NCBI RefSeq assembly: GCF_905175385.1
Contig: NZ_HG992750.1
Coordinates: forward strand, 1,178,001 to 1,242,000
DNA from: Vibrio sp. B1FLJ16
GTDB taxonomy: Bacteria; Pseudomonadota; Gammaproteobacteria; Enterobacterales; Vibrionaceae
Length of the DNA stretch: 64,000 nt
Direction: 5' to 3'
Position 1 is the stretch's first letter; each line of letters begins with the position of its first letter. This document shows positions 28,445 through 37,626 of this stretch, piece after piece. A program made the translations under genes and the position numbers. A model generated the notes under the pieces. It worked only from the letters and a program-made list of their open reading frames with translations. It did not search any database and was not told where the DNA came from.

Positions 28445-29430
28445 TTAACCCCAAACTCCCGGAGTGGGTTCAACTACGCTCTCGCGATAATTGAGAGCCG
28501 GCGTTCTGTCTTCGGATAACAACAAAGGCCCATCAATGTCGACCCAACGAGCTTGTTGCGCGAGCAGTAAAGCCGGAGCCATTGCGAGAGAGGTACCAAT
28601 CATACATCCAACCATGACTTCGAAGCCCATCTCCTGCGCTTCTTTAAGCAGTTCCAGCGCTTCTGTCATACCACCAGTTTTATCCAGTTTGATGTTCACT
28701 GCCTGATAGCGCCCTTTCAGCGTGGCTAACGAGGTGCGATCGATACATGACTCATCAGCGGTAATTGGCAAAGCTGGCGTGATGGTTTCCAGTAAATGCT
28801 CTTCTTCAAAAGATAGTGGTTGCTCTACCATTCTACGCCGAGCTCAGCTAACACTGGCAAGTAATCGCACAGTTGCTCAAAGCTCCAGCCTGTATTGGCA
28901 TCAATCACTAAGCGCGTATTTGGTGCGGCCTCACGTACAGCTCGAACTCGCTCCAAATCACCTTCTCGGCCCAGCTTAAGTTTAAGGATTGGGCGATGTT
29001 TCTGCGCCGCAGCGGCTTTAGCCATGTTCTCGGCACTGTTGAGAGAAAGAGTAAATACCGTCGTTACCGGTTCTGGTGCGTTAGTAAAACCAGCCATTTG
29101 CCATGCTGATTGCTGATTTAACTTGGCTTCCAGTTCAAACAAAGCACAATCAATGGCATTGCGCGGAGCAGCCGATGGCAACAAGTTACGAAGTTCATCT
29201 CGGCTGATACCTTCCTCTACCGCTTTTACTGCGGACTGAACGTCAGCCAGTACATCATAAGGATAATCTCGCTCGAACACATTCATGCGTTCGCACTCGC
29301 CGCGCCCGACACAGCCATCTTGCTCAATTTCGACCACGACCACTTCACCGTGTTGCATTGGCTCCATGCGAGAAATGACAAATGGCTCATGCAGAGGCCA
29401 TTTCTCAACGCGCACACTCATTTTACGCAT
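28445..29430 (-). pseudogene. dgcA: N-acetyl-D-glutamate racemase/dipeptide epimerase-like DgcA, interrupted by a 1-base frameshift
   Basis: Enolase-superfamily protein, normally about 328 aa. The N-terminal part carries the capping domain and the KxK catalytic motif (ILKLKLGREG) and first metal ligand (VIDANTGW); it stops after LAELGVEW at about 28827. The next expected residues (MVEQPLSFEEEHLL, with metal-ligand Glu, then ADESC and NIKLDKTGG) follow in another frame to 28445. Adding one A (GAATGG to GAAATGG; plus-strand TT at 28831-28832) restores the frame. It overlaps dgcN by 8 bp. Commonly named L-Ala-D/L-Glu epimerase, but pairing with dgcN favours N-acetyl-glutamate racemisation in D-glutamate use. 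Confidence 0.85.
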
Positions 29431-30445
29431 AACACACCTCGGCAATGACATCGACGATTTTCGCTACACCAGTGCGTACAGGATCAACCACAGGTACACC
29501 AAATTGTTTTTCAACACGGGCAATTTCAGCTGATGCTTCTTCTTCACTTAGATTAGAAGTGTTCAGCGCAATGCCGCCCAGACGAATATTCGGATTAGTC
29601 ACGCGGCCCATCGTTAGGTTAATGTCGATAACCGTTTGCAGATCCGGCACGCTAAAGCCTTCCATTTCATCCATTTGAGTGCGTCCGGCTTCGTGACAAA
29701 CGATGATCACATCCGCCTGAGCGCCATGCAGCAGACCCAGACTCACACCCGCATAAGCTGGATGCAACAATGATCCCTGCCCTTCGATGATATCCCAGTG
29801 ATCCGGAGCATTATCCGGAGATAGCGTTTCAACCATGCCCGAGATAAAGTCAGACACCACAGCATCCACCGGAACGCCACTGCCCTCAATGAGGATACCT
29901 GTTTGTCCAGTCGCCCGGAATGTTGCCGGAATACCACGTAGCTCCATCTCTCGATGAATGGCCAGCGTAGTAAACATTTTACCGACACAGCAATCCGTCC
30001 CGACACTCAGAAGACGTTTACCGCTACGAGGCAGACCCGTACCACATACCATAGGTCCTTGTGGTACTCGAACATCCAGCAGATTTTGACCAGTACGCTC
30101 TGCCGCAGCGACTAATTCAGGAATATCGTTAAGTCGCATGTGCAAGCCACTTGCTACGTCCATGCCCGACTCCATCGCTTCAATTAAAATCTCGACCCAA
30201 TCCATCGGCAGCGTACCGCCTACTGGTGCAAGGCCAAGAATAAAAGTTTTTGCCCCACACGCGGCTGCTTCGCGTGGCGACATTTCCGCAATACCAAGGT
30301 CAGCTTTCGCGCCCGGAAGTCTATATTGAGCCAGACATTTCTCTGGTCGCCAGTGAGCCACACCTTTGGCTACTTTCGCCATCAGAAGATCATTTGCATC
30401 GCCCAGAAACACCAAATATGGCGTTTTCAATTCAATCTTGTTCAT
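29423..30445 (-). CDS. dgcN: DUF1611-family D-glutamate N-acetyltransferase DgcN
   Basis: A 340-aa DUF1611 protein with an N-terminal Rossmann-like domain (PYLVFLGDANDLLMAKVA) and a C-terminal P-loop-like domain (LLSVGTDCCVGKMFTTLA; HEAGRTQMDEMEGF). DUF1611 proteins adjacent to an enolase-superfamily racemase have been described in marine proteobacteria as DgcN, which acetylates D-glutamate so that DgcA can racemise it to N-acetyl-L-glutamate. Here the pair is preceded by polar amino acid ABC transporter genes on the same strand, supporting uptake plus catabolism. The specific substrate is inferred from that precedent. Confidence 0.8.
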   Translation of the reverse strand: MNKIELKTPYLVFLGDANDLLMAKVAKGVAHWRPEKCLAQYRLPGAKADLGIAEMSPREAAACGAKTFILGLAPVGGTLPMDWVEILIEAMESGMDVASGLHMRLNDIPELVAAAERTGQNLLDVRVPQGPMVCGTGLPRSGKRLLSVGTDCCVGKMFTTLAIHREMELRGIPATFRATGQTGILIEGSGVPVDAVVSDFISGMVETLSPDNAPDHWDIIEGQGSLLHPAYAGVSLGLLHGAQADVIIVCHEAGRTQMDEMEGFSVPDLQTVIDINLTMGRVTNPNIRLGGIALNTSNLSEEEASAEIARVEKQFGVPVVDPVRTGVAKIVDVIAEVCYA

Positions 30446-30527
30446 TGTGTTGATCCTTTTTTAAAGTCAAACGAGCCCACAAGAGTCTCTGCTCCTGTTG
30501 CCATCAGGTTGTGGTTGGGGTGAAAAA

Positions 30528-31247
30528 TCAGGTCGTCGCGACAGTAGCGGGCGTTGCGCCCGGGGTACGCTGGATCTGATGACGATAGAGATAACGTTCA
30601 GCCTGACGCCAGGCTAAAACAAATAATGTAGCGATGACTAAGTACATCGCAGCCGCCAGAAAATACGTCGAGATATCGAAAGTCTGAGAAAATGCGCGTC
30701 GGGTTTGTCCCATCAAATCCATCACGGTAATTACACTTGCAACTGCTCCCCCTTTGAGCATTAAAATGCACTCATTACCTAAGGCCGGAAAGGCAATTCG
30801 ATACGCCAATGGTAAAACAATGCGTCGGTATAGCAGGCTATTGTTCATCCCCATAGATTTCGCCGCTTCTATCTCTCCTGCATCAACAGACTGAATAGCA
30901 CCGCGCAATATCTCGGTCTGATAAGCTAGCGAGTTAAGTGTGAATACCAGTAACGCGCAGTTAACCGGGTCTCGGAAGAAGCCCCAAAGCCCCATTTCCA
31001 TTAGCCAGGGACGAAACTGCCCGGAACCGTAATACAGCAGAAAGAGCTGAGCAATCAGTGGAGTACCTCGAAAAAATGAAATAAATAGCTGTGCCGGCCA
31101 GCGAAGAATACGCGCAGACTGAATACGCAACAGAGACATTGGTAACACCAACAGAGCTGCTATAGAAACCGAGATAAAGGTTATTTTTAGCGTCATCCAT
31201 GCGCCATCGAGCAACATCGGAGCGACCTTAGCGATAAAATCTGTCAT
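30528..31247 (-). CDS. Polar amino acid ABC transporter permease (HisM-like)
   Basis: A 239-aa inner-membrane permease with about five hydrophobic segments and the EAA loop (EIEAAKSMGMNNSLLYRRIV) that contacts the ATPase. N-terminal LLDGAWMTLKITFISVSIA is typical of the HisM/GlnP group. It starts 10 bp after the other permease. No ATPase gene follows; the next gene is dgcN. Confidence 0.88.
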   Translation of the reverse strand: MTDFIAKVAPMLLDGAWMTLKITFISVSIAALLVLPMSLLRIQSARILRWPAQLFISFFRGTPLIAQLFLLYYGSGQFRPWLMEMGLWGFFRDPVNCALLVFTLNSLAYQTEILRGAIQSVDAGEIEAAKSMGMNNSLLYRRIVLPLAYRIAFPALGNECILMLKGGAVASVITVMDLMGQTRRAFSQTFDISTYFLAAAMYLVIATLFVLAWRQAERYLYRHQIQRTPGATPATVATT

Positions 31248-31257
31248 AGTTTACTCC

Positions 31258-31974
31258 TTAGCGACTCACTCGAATGCCACGCTTCGAATGTTGCTCCATA
31301 ACCGCCAAAATCCTTTCACAACAAACGCACACAGCCCAGTAAGCAAGACAGACGGTAAGGTAAAACAAAAATGGCTTTTTGGTTGCGCCAACCGCGATGT
31401 TAGCCGCACGCATCAAATCATCGAGCGCAATGACCGACACCAAAGCGGTATCTTTCAATAAGTTAATCCAAAGATTTCCCAGTCCGGGAAGCGCTAAGCG
31501 CAGCAGCTGCGGGCGTTCAATCAACCAGAAGATTTGCAGCCTAGACATAGCGAGTGCGTAACCTGCCTCGCGCTGACCTTTATTCATCGCCTTCCAGGCA
31601 CCGCGCAGCACTTCTGCCGCGTAGCCACTGAACACCAAACCCAACGCAATCACACCCGCGCCAAACGGATTCAGTTCGAAGAAGCTATTAGTCGGGTCTA
31701 TCCATTTCAGCGTTTTGTTAATCAGGAGACCAACGCCATGGTAGATGATAAACAGAGTGAGCAGCTCAGGAAGTCCTCGTAGTACCGTGGTATAGATATT
31801 GGCAAACCAGCGGTGGCTTTTGTGCGTACTGATCGACAAGGCCGCTACGCCGGTTCCCAAAACTAACCCCACTGGTAGGGCGCAAAATGCCAGACCAAGA
31901 GTAACAGCTAAACCTTTAAGCAGCTCGTCCCCCCAGCCAGTGTCTCCCAGACTCAAATACATCAGATAATCCAT
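31258..31974 (-). CDS. Polar amino acid ABC transporter permease (HisQ-like)
   Basis: A 238-aa permease with GWGDELLKGLAVTLGLAFCA at the N-terminus and an EAA-type loop QREAGYALAMSRLQIFWLIE. It pairs with the second permease (10 bp downstream) to form the heterodimeric membrane channel for the binding protein encoded 59 bp upstream. Amino-acid specificity is not visible in permeases. Confidence 0.88.
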   Translation of the reverse strand: MDYLMYLSLGDTGWGDELLKGLAVTLGLAFCALPVGLVLGTGVAALSISTHKSHRWFANIYTTVLRGLPELLTLFIIYHGVGLLINKTLKWIDPTNSFFELNPFGAGVIALGLVFSGYAAEVLRGAWKAMNKGQREAGYALAMSRLQIFWLIERPQLLRLALPGLGNLWINLLKDTALVSVIALDDLMRAANIAVGATKKPFLFYLTVCLAYWAVCVCCERILAVMEQHSKRGIRVSR

Positions 31975-32033
31975 TACGTTGCTCTCTCTGTAATTTACTA
32001 ACCAGTGACGACCTTAGTCGCCACTTCACTGCA

Positions 32034-32816
32034 TTATTTCAGAGTCAGCAGGTTTATCTTAAAGAACTCATCGTTGATTTTCTGGTAGGTGCCGTTTTTA
32101 ATGATGCTTGCCAGCGCATCATCTAAACGCTGACGAAGTTCCTGATCTTCTTTACGGAAAGCAATACCCACACCATCACCAACGTATTTGCGGTCAGTAA
32201 TTAGGTTACCGACTTTCTCGCAACACGATCCGTCTTCCGAGGCAAGCCAGTCTGTCATCGGCATAATGTCCCCTGCCTGGGCATCGATTCGGCCGCTGAC
32301 TAGATCAAGGTTCACAGCGTCCTGTGTCGGGTACAGGCGGATTTCAGAATCCGGGTATTTAGCGAGCAGGTACTCGGCCTGTGTCGTTGAACCTTGTGCA
32401 CCAATGATCATCCCTTTCATTGCTTCAGGGGAGACATCTTTGATACCAGATTGTTTATCAACAACAAACGTCATTGCAGACGCCTGATACGGAGCACTGA
32501 ACGATACTTTCTCTTTACGCTCATCAGTAATGAACATAGAAGCTAGAATCATGTCGTATTTACCCGCTAACAGTGCCGGGATGATACCGTCCCAGTCCTG
32601 AGCGACAAACTCACACTCTACTTTCATCTCGCTGCACAAAGCTTTACCGATTTCGATATCAAACCCAGCTAGCTGACCATCTGCGGTGTAGTAGTTAAAC
32701 GGAGGGTACGCGCCCTCTGTACCAATTTTGATTGTTTCTGCATTCACACCAGCAGAGGCTGCAACAGCCATTGAGGTAGCAAGCAAAGCACCGAAAACTT
32801 TCCCTTTTTGCATCAT
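32034..32816 (-). CDS. Periplasmic amino acid-binding protein of the ABC transporter
   Basis: A 260-aa family-3 binding protein. Residues 1-26 are a signal peptide (cleavage after VNA). The mature part has the KIGTEGAYPPFNYYTADGQL opening and the FDIEIGKALC and IPALLAGKYDMILASM segments of lysine/arginine/ornithine/histidine-type binders. Two Cys pairs (Cys-x5-Cys; Cys-Cys) could form disulphides. First gene of the operon leading to dgcN-dgcA, divergent from the LysR gene. Context suggests D-glutamate or another polar amino acid; sequence alone does not decide. Confidence 0.88.
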   Translation of the reverse strand: MMQKGKVFGALLATSMAVAASAGVNAETIKIGTEGAYPPFNYYTADGQLAGFDIEIGKALCSEMKVECEFVAQDWDGIIPALLAGKYDMILASMFITDERKEKVSFSAPYQASAMTFVVDKQSGIKDVSPEAMKGMIIGAQGSTTQAEYLLAKYPDSEIRLYPTQDAVNLDLVSGRIDAQAGDIMPMTDWLASEDGSCCEKVGNLITDRKYVGDGVGIAFRKEDQELRQRLDDALASIIKNGTYQKINDEFFKINLLTLK

Positions 32817-32965
32817 AGATTCCCTTCTACTTTTATTATCGTTTCATTTCAGAGTCTCGCTTACTTAAGAAGACGACTCCCCTCCACCTGAGTAAACGCT
32901 CATAAAGACATACTGAGTATGTTAAAAATTAGATAAAACCCATAATGATGAATAAATATGATATA

Positions 32966-32982
32966 CATAGCCTATCGCTATG
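32966..32982. promoter_or_regulatory. Candidate LysR-type operator in the divergent promoter
   Basis: CATAG-CCTATCG-CTATG is a 5-bp inverted repeat with a 7-bp spacer and includes the T-N11-A pattern of LysR-type sites. It lies between the regulator start (33010) and the binding-protein operon, overlapping an in-frame ATG that is therefore an unlikely start for the regulator. Confidence 0.4.
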
Positions 32983-33009
32983 GGTGACTATTTAAGGAGA
33001 GAGAAGCTC

Positions 33010-34008
33010 ATGCTCAACCCGAAAGACCGCTTACTGCGTAATCTCGACTGGAACTTGCTGTATACGTTTTTGACCATCGTTAACGAAGGCGGTATCAGTG
33101 CTGCCGCACGTAAGTTGTCGCTGAGCCAGCCAAGCGTCAGTAATGCGCTGAAGCGACTTGAGGAACACGTAGATAAGCGGCTTATACTGCGCAAGAAAGG
33201 CGTGTTTTCTCTGACTCTGCACGGAATGCGGGTCTATGAATATGCCTCTTCTGTAAGTCGTATTATTGGTAACATGGCAGATCAGTTCGTTGATCAAGCG
33301 GATAATATTCAGGGTGAGTTAAAGATTGAAATAGCCAGTCACCTCCAGTGCCCCGCATTCGATGCCACATTGACTAACTATCATGCTCTCTATCCCAATG
33401 TTATTTTTAACCTCAACACCCACCCTAGCGCTGACATTGTCAGCCACGTGGCGGACGGATTATTACATATAGGACTGAGTAACAAAAAAATCGCCAAAAC
33501 AGGCATTCGCTGTGATTTTCTGGGCTATGAACAGATGGGCTTTTACTGCGGACGAACTCATCCTTGTTTTGGACGTGACGACCTTACAATCGAAGAGATT
33601 AGAGGCCTGCCATACATTTCATTTGAAAGTGATCAGCCAGGAGAAGGGCTAGACGCGATTGCTCACTTTCGTGAACAGCAGCAGTTTTGGGGTAAGCTGG
33701 TTGCAGTTTCATCCAATGTCGAGGAAGTCCGCCGCATGATCATGGCTGGTATTGGTTTCGGTGCACTGACCGTAGAAAGCGCCAAGCCGTATGTGGCACA
33801 AGGGCTACTCTGGCCTCTTCCTCCGTACGAATCGTTACCAGTAACAGAGATGTACCTTGTAACGCCAGAAACCGTCGCGTTAAATGAGATTGAAGTTCAG
33901 TTTGTTCGTTTACTGAAGCAACAAACCCAAGAACTGGTACGCGATAGGCTCAACGAAATTCAAAGTGCTCATCATCAGCCCAGTGCAGATACCTCATCCA
34001 CTGGCTGA
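33010..34008 (+). CDS. LysR-family regulator, probable controller of the D-glutamate cluster
   Basis: A 332-aa LysR-type regulator. The HTH is seen in WNLLYTFLTIVNEGGISAAA and ARKLSLSQPSVSNALKRLEE; the effector domain follows from about residue 95. Start at 33010 is chosen because AAGGAGA lies about 10 nt upstream, while an in-frame ATG at 32980 has no RBS and overlaps a palindrome. It is divergent from the binding-protein/permease/dgcNA operon. Effector unknown; D-glutamate or its N-acetyl form is a reasonable guess. Confidence 0.88.
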   Translation: MLNPKDRLLRNLDWNLLYTFLTIVNEGGISAAARKLSLSQPSVSNALKRLEEHVDKRLILRKKGVFSLTLHGMRVYEYASSVSRIIGNMADQFVDQADNIQGELKIEIASHLQCPAFDATLTNYHALYPNVIFNLNTHPSADIVSHVADGLLHIGLSNKKIAKTGIRCDFLGYEQMGFYCGRTHPCFGRDDLTIEEIRGLPYISFESDQPGEGLDAIAHFREQQQFWGKLVAVSSNVEEVRRMIMAGIGFGALTVESAKPYVAQGLLWPLPPYESLPVTEMYLVTPETVALNEIEVQFVRLLKQQTQELVRDRLNEIQSAHHQPSADTSSTG

Positions 34009-34051
34009 CAATATCGCACGGCATTAATAGCTTGTTATAAGTTCAGAAAAC

Positions 34052-34083
34052 AAAAAGCCCTGATTAAGTAATCAGGGCTTTTT
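34052..34083. terminator. Bidirectional intrinsic terminator
   Basis: AAAAAGCCCTGATTA and TAATCAGGGCTTTTT form a perfect 15-bp stem with a 2-nt apex (in practice a tetraloop or larger). Runs of T occur on both strands, so it can end the LysR transcript (plus) and the small gene at 34087 (minus). Confidence 0.92.
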
Positions 34084-34086
34084 GTA

Positions 34087-34221
34087 TTAATTCGCTAGCT
34101 TTTTCATCATGCGAGAGAGAACAGATGCTTTCTTCTTCTTCGCTTTACCGTGAAGTGCTTTGTGCATTGCGTCTTTAGCAATCATTTGGCCAATGTAAGC
34201 GCCACCAAGTTCGTTAGTCAT
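34087..34221 (-). CDS. Small basic protein, unknown function
   Basis: A 44-aa protein starting at 34219-34221 behind a strong AGGAGAAGG ribosome binding site and ending 3 bp before a terminator. It reads MTNELGGAYIGQMIAKDAM, then a Lys-rich stretch (GKAKKKK) and an amphipathic end SRMMKKLAN. The RBS, terminator and codon use support a real gene. I do not recognise a family; the basic character would suit RNA, DNA or membrane contact, but that is speculation. Confidence 0.65.
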   Translation of the reverse strand: MTNELGGAYIGQMIAKDAMHKALHGKAKKKKASVLSRMMKKLAN

Positions 34222-34347
34222 GACCTTCTCCTGAATTTGTCCATTTCGGCTATGTGGTAATATTACACCACAAAAAGATAAAAACAAGATCTAAATCACA
34301 TGAAACTGTAATTTTATTTCAGAAAGACAGTCAGGTTACTATCAGAC

Positions 34348-34695
34348 CTATCTTTTTGGTTGCTGATACGTTTTACCAGCTGCAACGTAAGTATCTTTCT
34401 GCTTGATTTCAAAGAAAGTTTCAAAGAACCAAGCTGCAAACTTGATAAGGTTATCACCTTCATTCATTACATGTTCAACGTATTCTTGTTCTTCACCTGA
34501 CTCGTCTTCTTGAACAGTAATGTGGTAAATACGTTTTTCACCATCTACTTCTGCAAGGCCAAACTGTCCCGTCAGTGATTGCGCGGCTTGTGCTACTTCC
34601 TCTTCTTCACAAGCTTTAAGTAACTCAAGAGCCTTAGGCATGTTCTCTTGCTGGATAATTTCTTTTAACAGCGTTTCAAATTCGTTTTGTTGCAT
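34348..34695 (-). CDS. Hypothetical acidic protein
   Basis: A 115-aa soluble, acidic protein with start at 34693-34695 behind AGGTGA; an upstream in-frame ATG has no RBS. The N-terminal half is helical (QNEFETLLKEIIQQENMP; ALELLKACEEEEVAQAA), the C-terminal half has a strand-like region (KRIYHITVQEDESGEEQ) and an aromatic AAWFFETFFEIKQ helix. I do not recognise a family. It stands alone between two terminated units. Confidence 0.6.
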   Translation of the reverse strand: MQQNEFETLLKEIIQQENMPKALELLKACEEEEVAQAAQSLTGQFGLAEVDGEKRIYHITVQEDESGEEQEYVEHVMNEGDNLIKFAAWFFETFFEIKQKDTYVAAGKTYQQPKR

Positions 34696-34912
34696 TCTTT
34701 CACCTAACGATATTAATACCAATCGTAGTCAGTAACTGAGACTGGAATAAGACAGATAGTCGATTCGACTCGTTTTGCTGCGCATTTTAGGAAGGCACCA
34801 CTCCCCTTGCAAGCGAATCCAACGATAAACTGAATCTCCGGAGCCAAGTTAGCTCCGTTTCTTAAATGGCAGAGATGAAATGAAGGTGACTAACCAGGCA
34901 TCAACGAAAACT

Positions 34913-34939
34913 AAAAAGGCCAGGCAATGCCTGGCCTTT
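34913..34939 (-). terminator. Intrinsic terminator after the M23 peptidase gene
   Basis: AAAGGCCAGG (34915-34924) and CCTGGCCTTT (34930-34939) form a 10-bp stem; the minus strand continues TTTTTAG. It lies 35 bp after the stop of the peptidase gene. Confidence 0.9.
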
Positions 34940-34973
34940 GTTATTCTCAATTTCACACTAAGTGATTGCTTGA

Positions 34974-36263
34974 TTAAAGAACAGTTTGCTCTTTATCCTT
35001 CAATAGCTTATCCATTGCATCACGGTTAGCTATGAACGTTGGCATCTCTTTCTTAGGTACAGAGCTCGCCATCGGAATGTTTGCACGCATTGCGTTAACC
35101 GGACGCCCATATTCAATCAACTCGTAATGAAGGTGCGGCCCTGTTACACGACCTGTTTTACCTGACAAACCAATACGCTGACCACGAGATACTTTTTGAC
35201 CTTTCTTAACCAGGATCTTGCTAAGGTGTAAGTATCGCGTCTTGTATTTGCTACCGTGCTCAACCACCACGTAATTACCTGCATATGGGTGTTTACGCGT
35301 CATAATGACAGTCCCGTCACCTGTAGAAACGATTGGTGTTCCAATTGGCGTCGCAAAGTCTGTACCATTGTGAGGCGAAACACGCCCTGTAACCGGGTGA
35401 AGTCGACGCGGATTAAAGTTAGAGCTAATACGCCACTTAGTACTCACCGGATTACGCTGGAATGCGCGTTGCAGACTTTCACCTTTGGCACTGTAGAACT
35501 GACCATCAGTATGCAGGTATGCAGTGATTTCGCGACCACGATTAAATATTTTAATCGCTTCAATTTCGTTCTTACCTGTCGAGATGCCATTGATAGTTTG
35601 TGCACGTCGTACGACTTCGAATTTATCACCTGCACGCAGATCACGGCTAAAGTTCAGCTGTTCTTTAAGCAGAGTCACGACCTGACTGATTTCTGCAGAC
35701 GTTAAACCAAGACGACTCGCTGACGATGAAAAGCTACCCTGGATGACACCGACTAAAGGCTCCTGACGCCAATCACCCGGAATAGAAATATCAGTAAAGT
35801 CATACCCGCCGTCTGCGTTCAGTTCATAAACCACTTTATCTGCGATAGAAAACTGCAGTTCCATCTTCTGCAGTTCACCTGCCATATCATCACGCCAGAA
35901 GCGCAGTGTGTTACCCGGCTTTAATGTATCCAGCGCTAGGTAGTTCAAATCCGTTTCCATTACTTTCATGAGAGAACTGTAACCGAAACCGAGTTGGCTA
36001 AATATGGTGCTAAGATTATCACCAGCTTGAATTTGATATTCAAAATTTGGCGGAGTGACTACTTCTGCAGTTGTCACTTTCGCATCAAGAATTCTTTCTA
36101 CTACCTGAGATTCCGGCAGATTTAACGCAATGGTTTTCGTTAGTGGTGACTCGTTAAACGACTGAGAAACACCAATAGCGACTAAAACAGGCAAGGAGTA
36201 CAACAGTAGCGCTCTACGACCTGTCAGATTCGACAAACGTCTTGTAGTTTCATTTGTAGACAC
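34974..36263 (-). CDS. shyA: M23 murein DD-endopeptidase, ShyA-like
   Basis: A 429-aa LytM/M23 endopeptidase that cuts peptidoglycan crosslinks to allow wall growth. Residues 20-37 are a membrane anchor or signal; residues 70-160 form a LysM/OapA-like region (FEYQIQAGDNLSTIFSQLGF); the peptidase domain lies at about 275-395 with metal ligands His298 and Asp302 in SPHNGTDF and the HLH pair His377/His379 in TGPHLHYE. Length and the position of the active-site His agree with Vibrio cholerae ShyA (430 aa, His376, recalled). The name rests on this comparison; E. coli MepM is the general homologue. Confidence 0.85.
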   Translation of the reverse strand: MSTNETTRRLSNLTGRRALLLYSLPVLVAIGVSQSFNESPLTKTIALNLPESQVVERILDAKVTTAEVVTPPNFEYQIQAGDNLSTIFSQLGFGYSSLMKVMETDLNYLALDTLKPGNTLRFWRDDMAGELQKMELQFSIADKVVYELNADGGYDFTDISIPGDWRQEPLVGVIQGSFSSSASRLGLTSAEISQVVTLLKEQLNFSRDLRAGDKFEVVRRAQTINGISTGKNEIEAIKIFNRGREITAYLHTDGQFYSAKGESLQRAFQRNPVSTKWRISSNFNPRRLHPVTGRVSPHNGTDFATPIGTPIVSTGDGTVIMTRKHPYAGNYVVVEHGSKYKTRYLHLSKILVKKGQKVSRGQRIGLSGKTGRVTGPHLHYELIEYGRPVNAMRANIPMASSVPKKEMPTFIANRDAMDKLLKDKEQTVL

Positions 36264-36380
36264 GGGAATTACTATCTCCTTTTAATCAAGGGCCATAGCT
36301 TAATGCATTCCTGAATAGAAAATCACTACGAAATTTCGAGATCTCGCTCAGAATTCACCCATTTAAAAATGCCATTATCT

Positions 36381-37007
36381 CTATTGCATATGTAAGAAAT
36401 GCCCTACACGCGTAAGCATTGCATTATGCAATTGATTTGGCGTGTCAGCCATAGACTGGTTAACACCATGTATTAGATAAGAAATCTCAATATTTGTATC
36501 ATCTCGCCACTGTAATTGGTTAAGTTCTACACGATCACCAATAAAAACACTGTCCAGTAGTATCACTCTGCTGGGAACCGCATCAAATTTGAACAGACCA
36601 ACATAATAAAATGATCCTGTGCCCTGCGTAGTCACGATCATTGGAGCGACAATCCAATACTCTTGGTTAATCTCGCGCTGCGCAATGAACTTTGTAGGCA
36701 GTAAAATCTTACCTTTGGTCGCACCCGCATCGTAATTACCGACCAAATAACCAAGCTCTTTATCCCATTCATCCAGAAAACTTACTGCGTTTTGCTCTGG
36801 CACTTGAATGGTCCAGGGGTTAGAAGACTGAATATTCAAAACCTGTGCAACAATAGAATCAGACTGCACTTCACTGCGAGGAAATTTGGCCATTATTTCA
36901 TCATCGGAGAGGCTGAACCGGTAAATACCGGCAACAATCACGACCACTAACAGTACGACAGGGATTAGGAGGATAAGTGGAATAGGCAAAATCCGATTAC
37001 GGGCCAT
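36381..37007 (-). CDS. Membrane-anchored hypothetical protein
   Basis: A 208-aa protein with a single N-terminal membrane segment (about residues 8-28, IPLILLIPVVLLVVVIVAGI) followed by a presumably periplasmic domain. The rest is rich in beta-like segments (GKILLPTKFIAQREINQEYW; GTGSFYYVGLFKFDAVPSRV). I do not recognise the family. It lies 117 bp upstream of the endopeptidase on the same strand, so a shared envelope role is possible but unproven. Confidence 0.65.
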   Translation of the reverse strand: MARNRILPIPLILLIPVVLLVVVIVAGIYRFSLSDDEIMAKFPRSEVQSDSIVAQVLNIQSSNPWTIQVPEQNAVSFLDEWDKELGYLVGNYDAGATKGKILLPTKFIAQREINQEYWIVAPMIVTTQGTGSFYYVGLFKFDAVPSRVILLDSVFIGDRVELNQLQWRDDTNIEISYLIHGVNQSMADTPNQLHNAMLTRVGHFLHMQ

Positions 37008-37212
37008 GAAGACTTCCTTGTTATTATGTTCTCTATATTGCGCACGGAGTATATCCCCAAATAACCGTTATCCCAAATAACCTCAAGATACTGGACTCAG
37101 TCAAAATGACTTAAGTTTAGAGACAGGCCAATGTTCGAAGCCCCGCAGATATCTGCTATAGGGTATAGCAAGTAGAAATGTCCTAAACTGATTTTTGGGA
37201 AATTGAAAAGAA

Positions 37213-37626
37213 ATGACGATGCCGAAGACAAACATAATCCATTCATGCGAATGTGCTTGCGGTTTGGTGCAACTTCGCTGTAAAAGTGAGCCAATACGTA
37301 CATCCATTTGCCACTGCTTCGAATGTCAAAAACGAACTGGCAGTGTGTTTGGTGTACAAGCACGCTTTATCAAACAAGATGTCATCTTAGATGGTGACGT
37401 GGTCAGCTACACAAGAATCAGTGATGACGGAAATGAAGTCAGATACGAATTCTGCCCTGCCTGTGGGACGACCATGCGTTTAGCACTGGCTGCTGCACCT
37501 GAAATCATAGTGATACCAATCGGACTATTTGGTGACAAAGAGTTTCACAATCCTACCGTTTCAGTTTACGAGGAAAGAAAGCATGGCTGGGTGAGTTTCG
37601 AATGCACTATGGAGCATATTAATTAA
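37213..37626 (+). CDS. GFA-family (glutathione-dependent formaldehyde-activating-like) zinc protein
   Basis: A 137-aa protein with the Cys pattern of the GFA/CENP-V fold: CECACG near the N-terminus, CHCFECQKRTGS and FCPACGTTMR, which bind structural and catalytic zinc. Family members are mostly of unknown substrate; only a few act on S-hydroxymethylglutathione. A second ATG two codons on is an equally possible start. Stands alone. Confidence 0.82.
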   Translation: MTMPKTNIIHSCECACGLVQLRCKSEPIRTSICHCFECQKRTGSVFGVQARFIKQDVILDGDVVSYTRISDDGNEVRYEFCPACGTTMRLALAAAPEIIVIPIGLFGDKEFHNPTVSVYEERKHGWVSFECTMEHIN

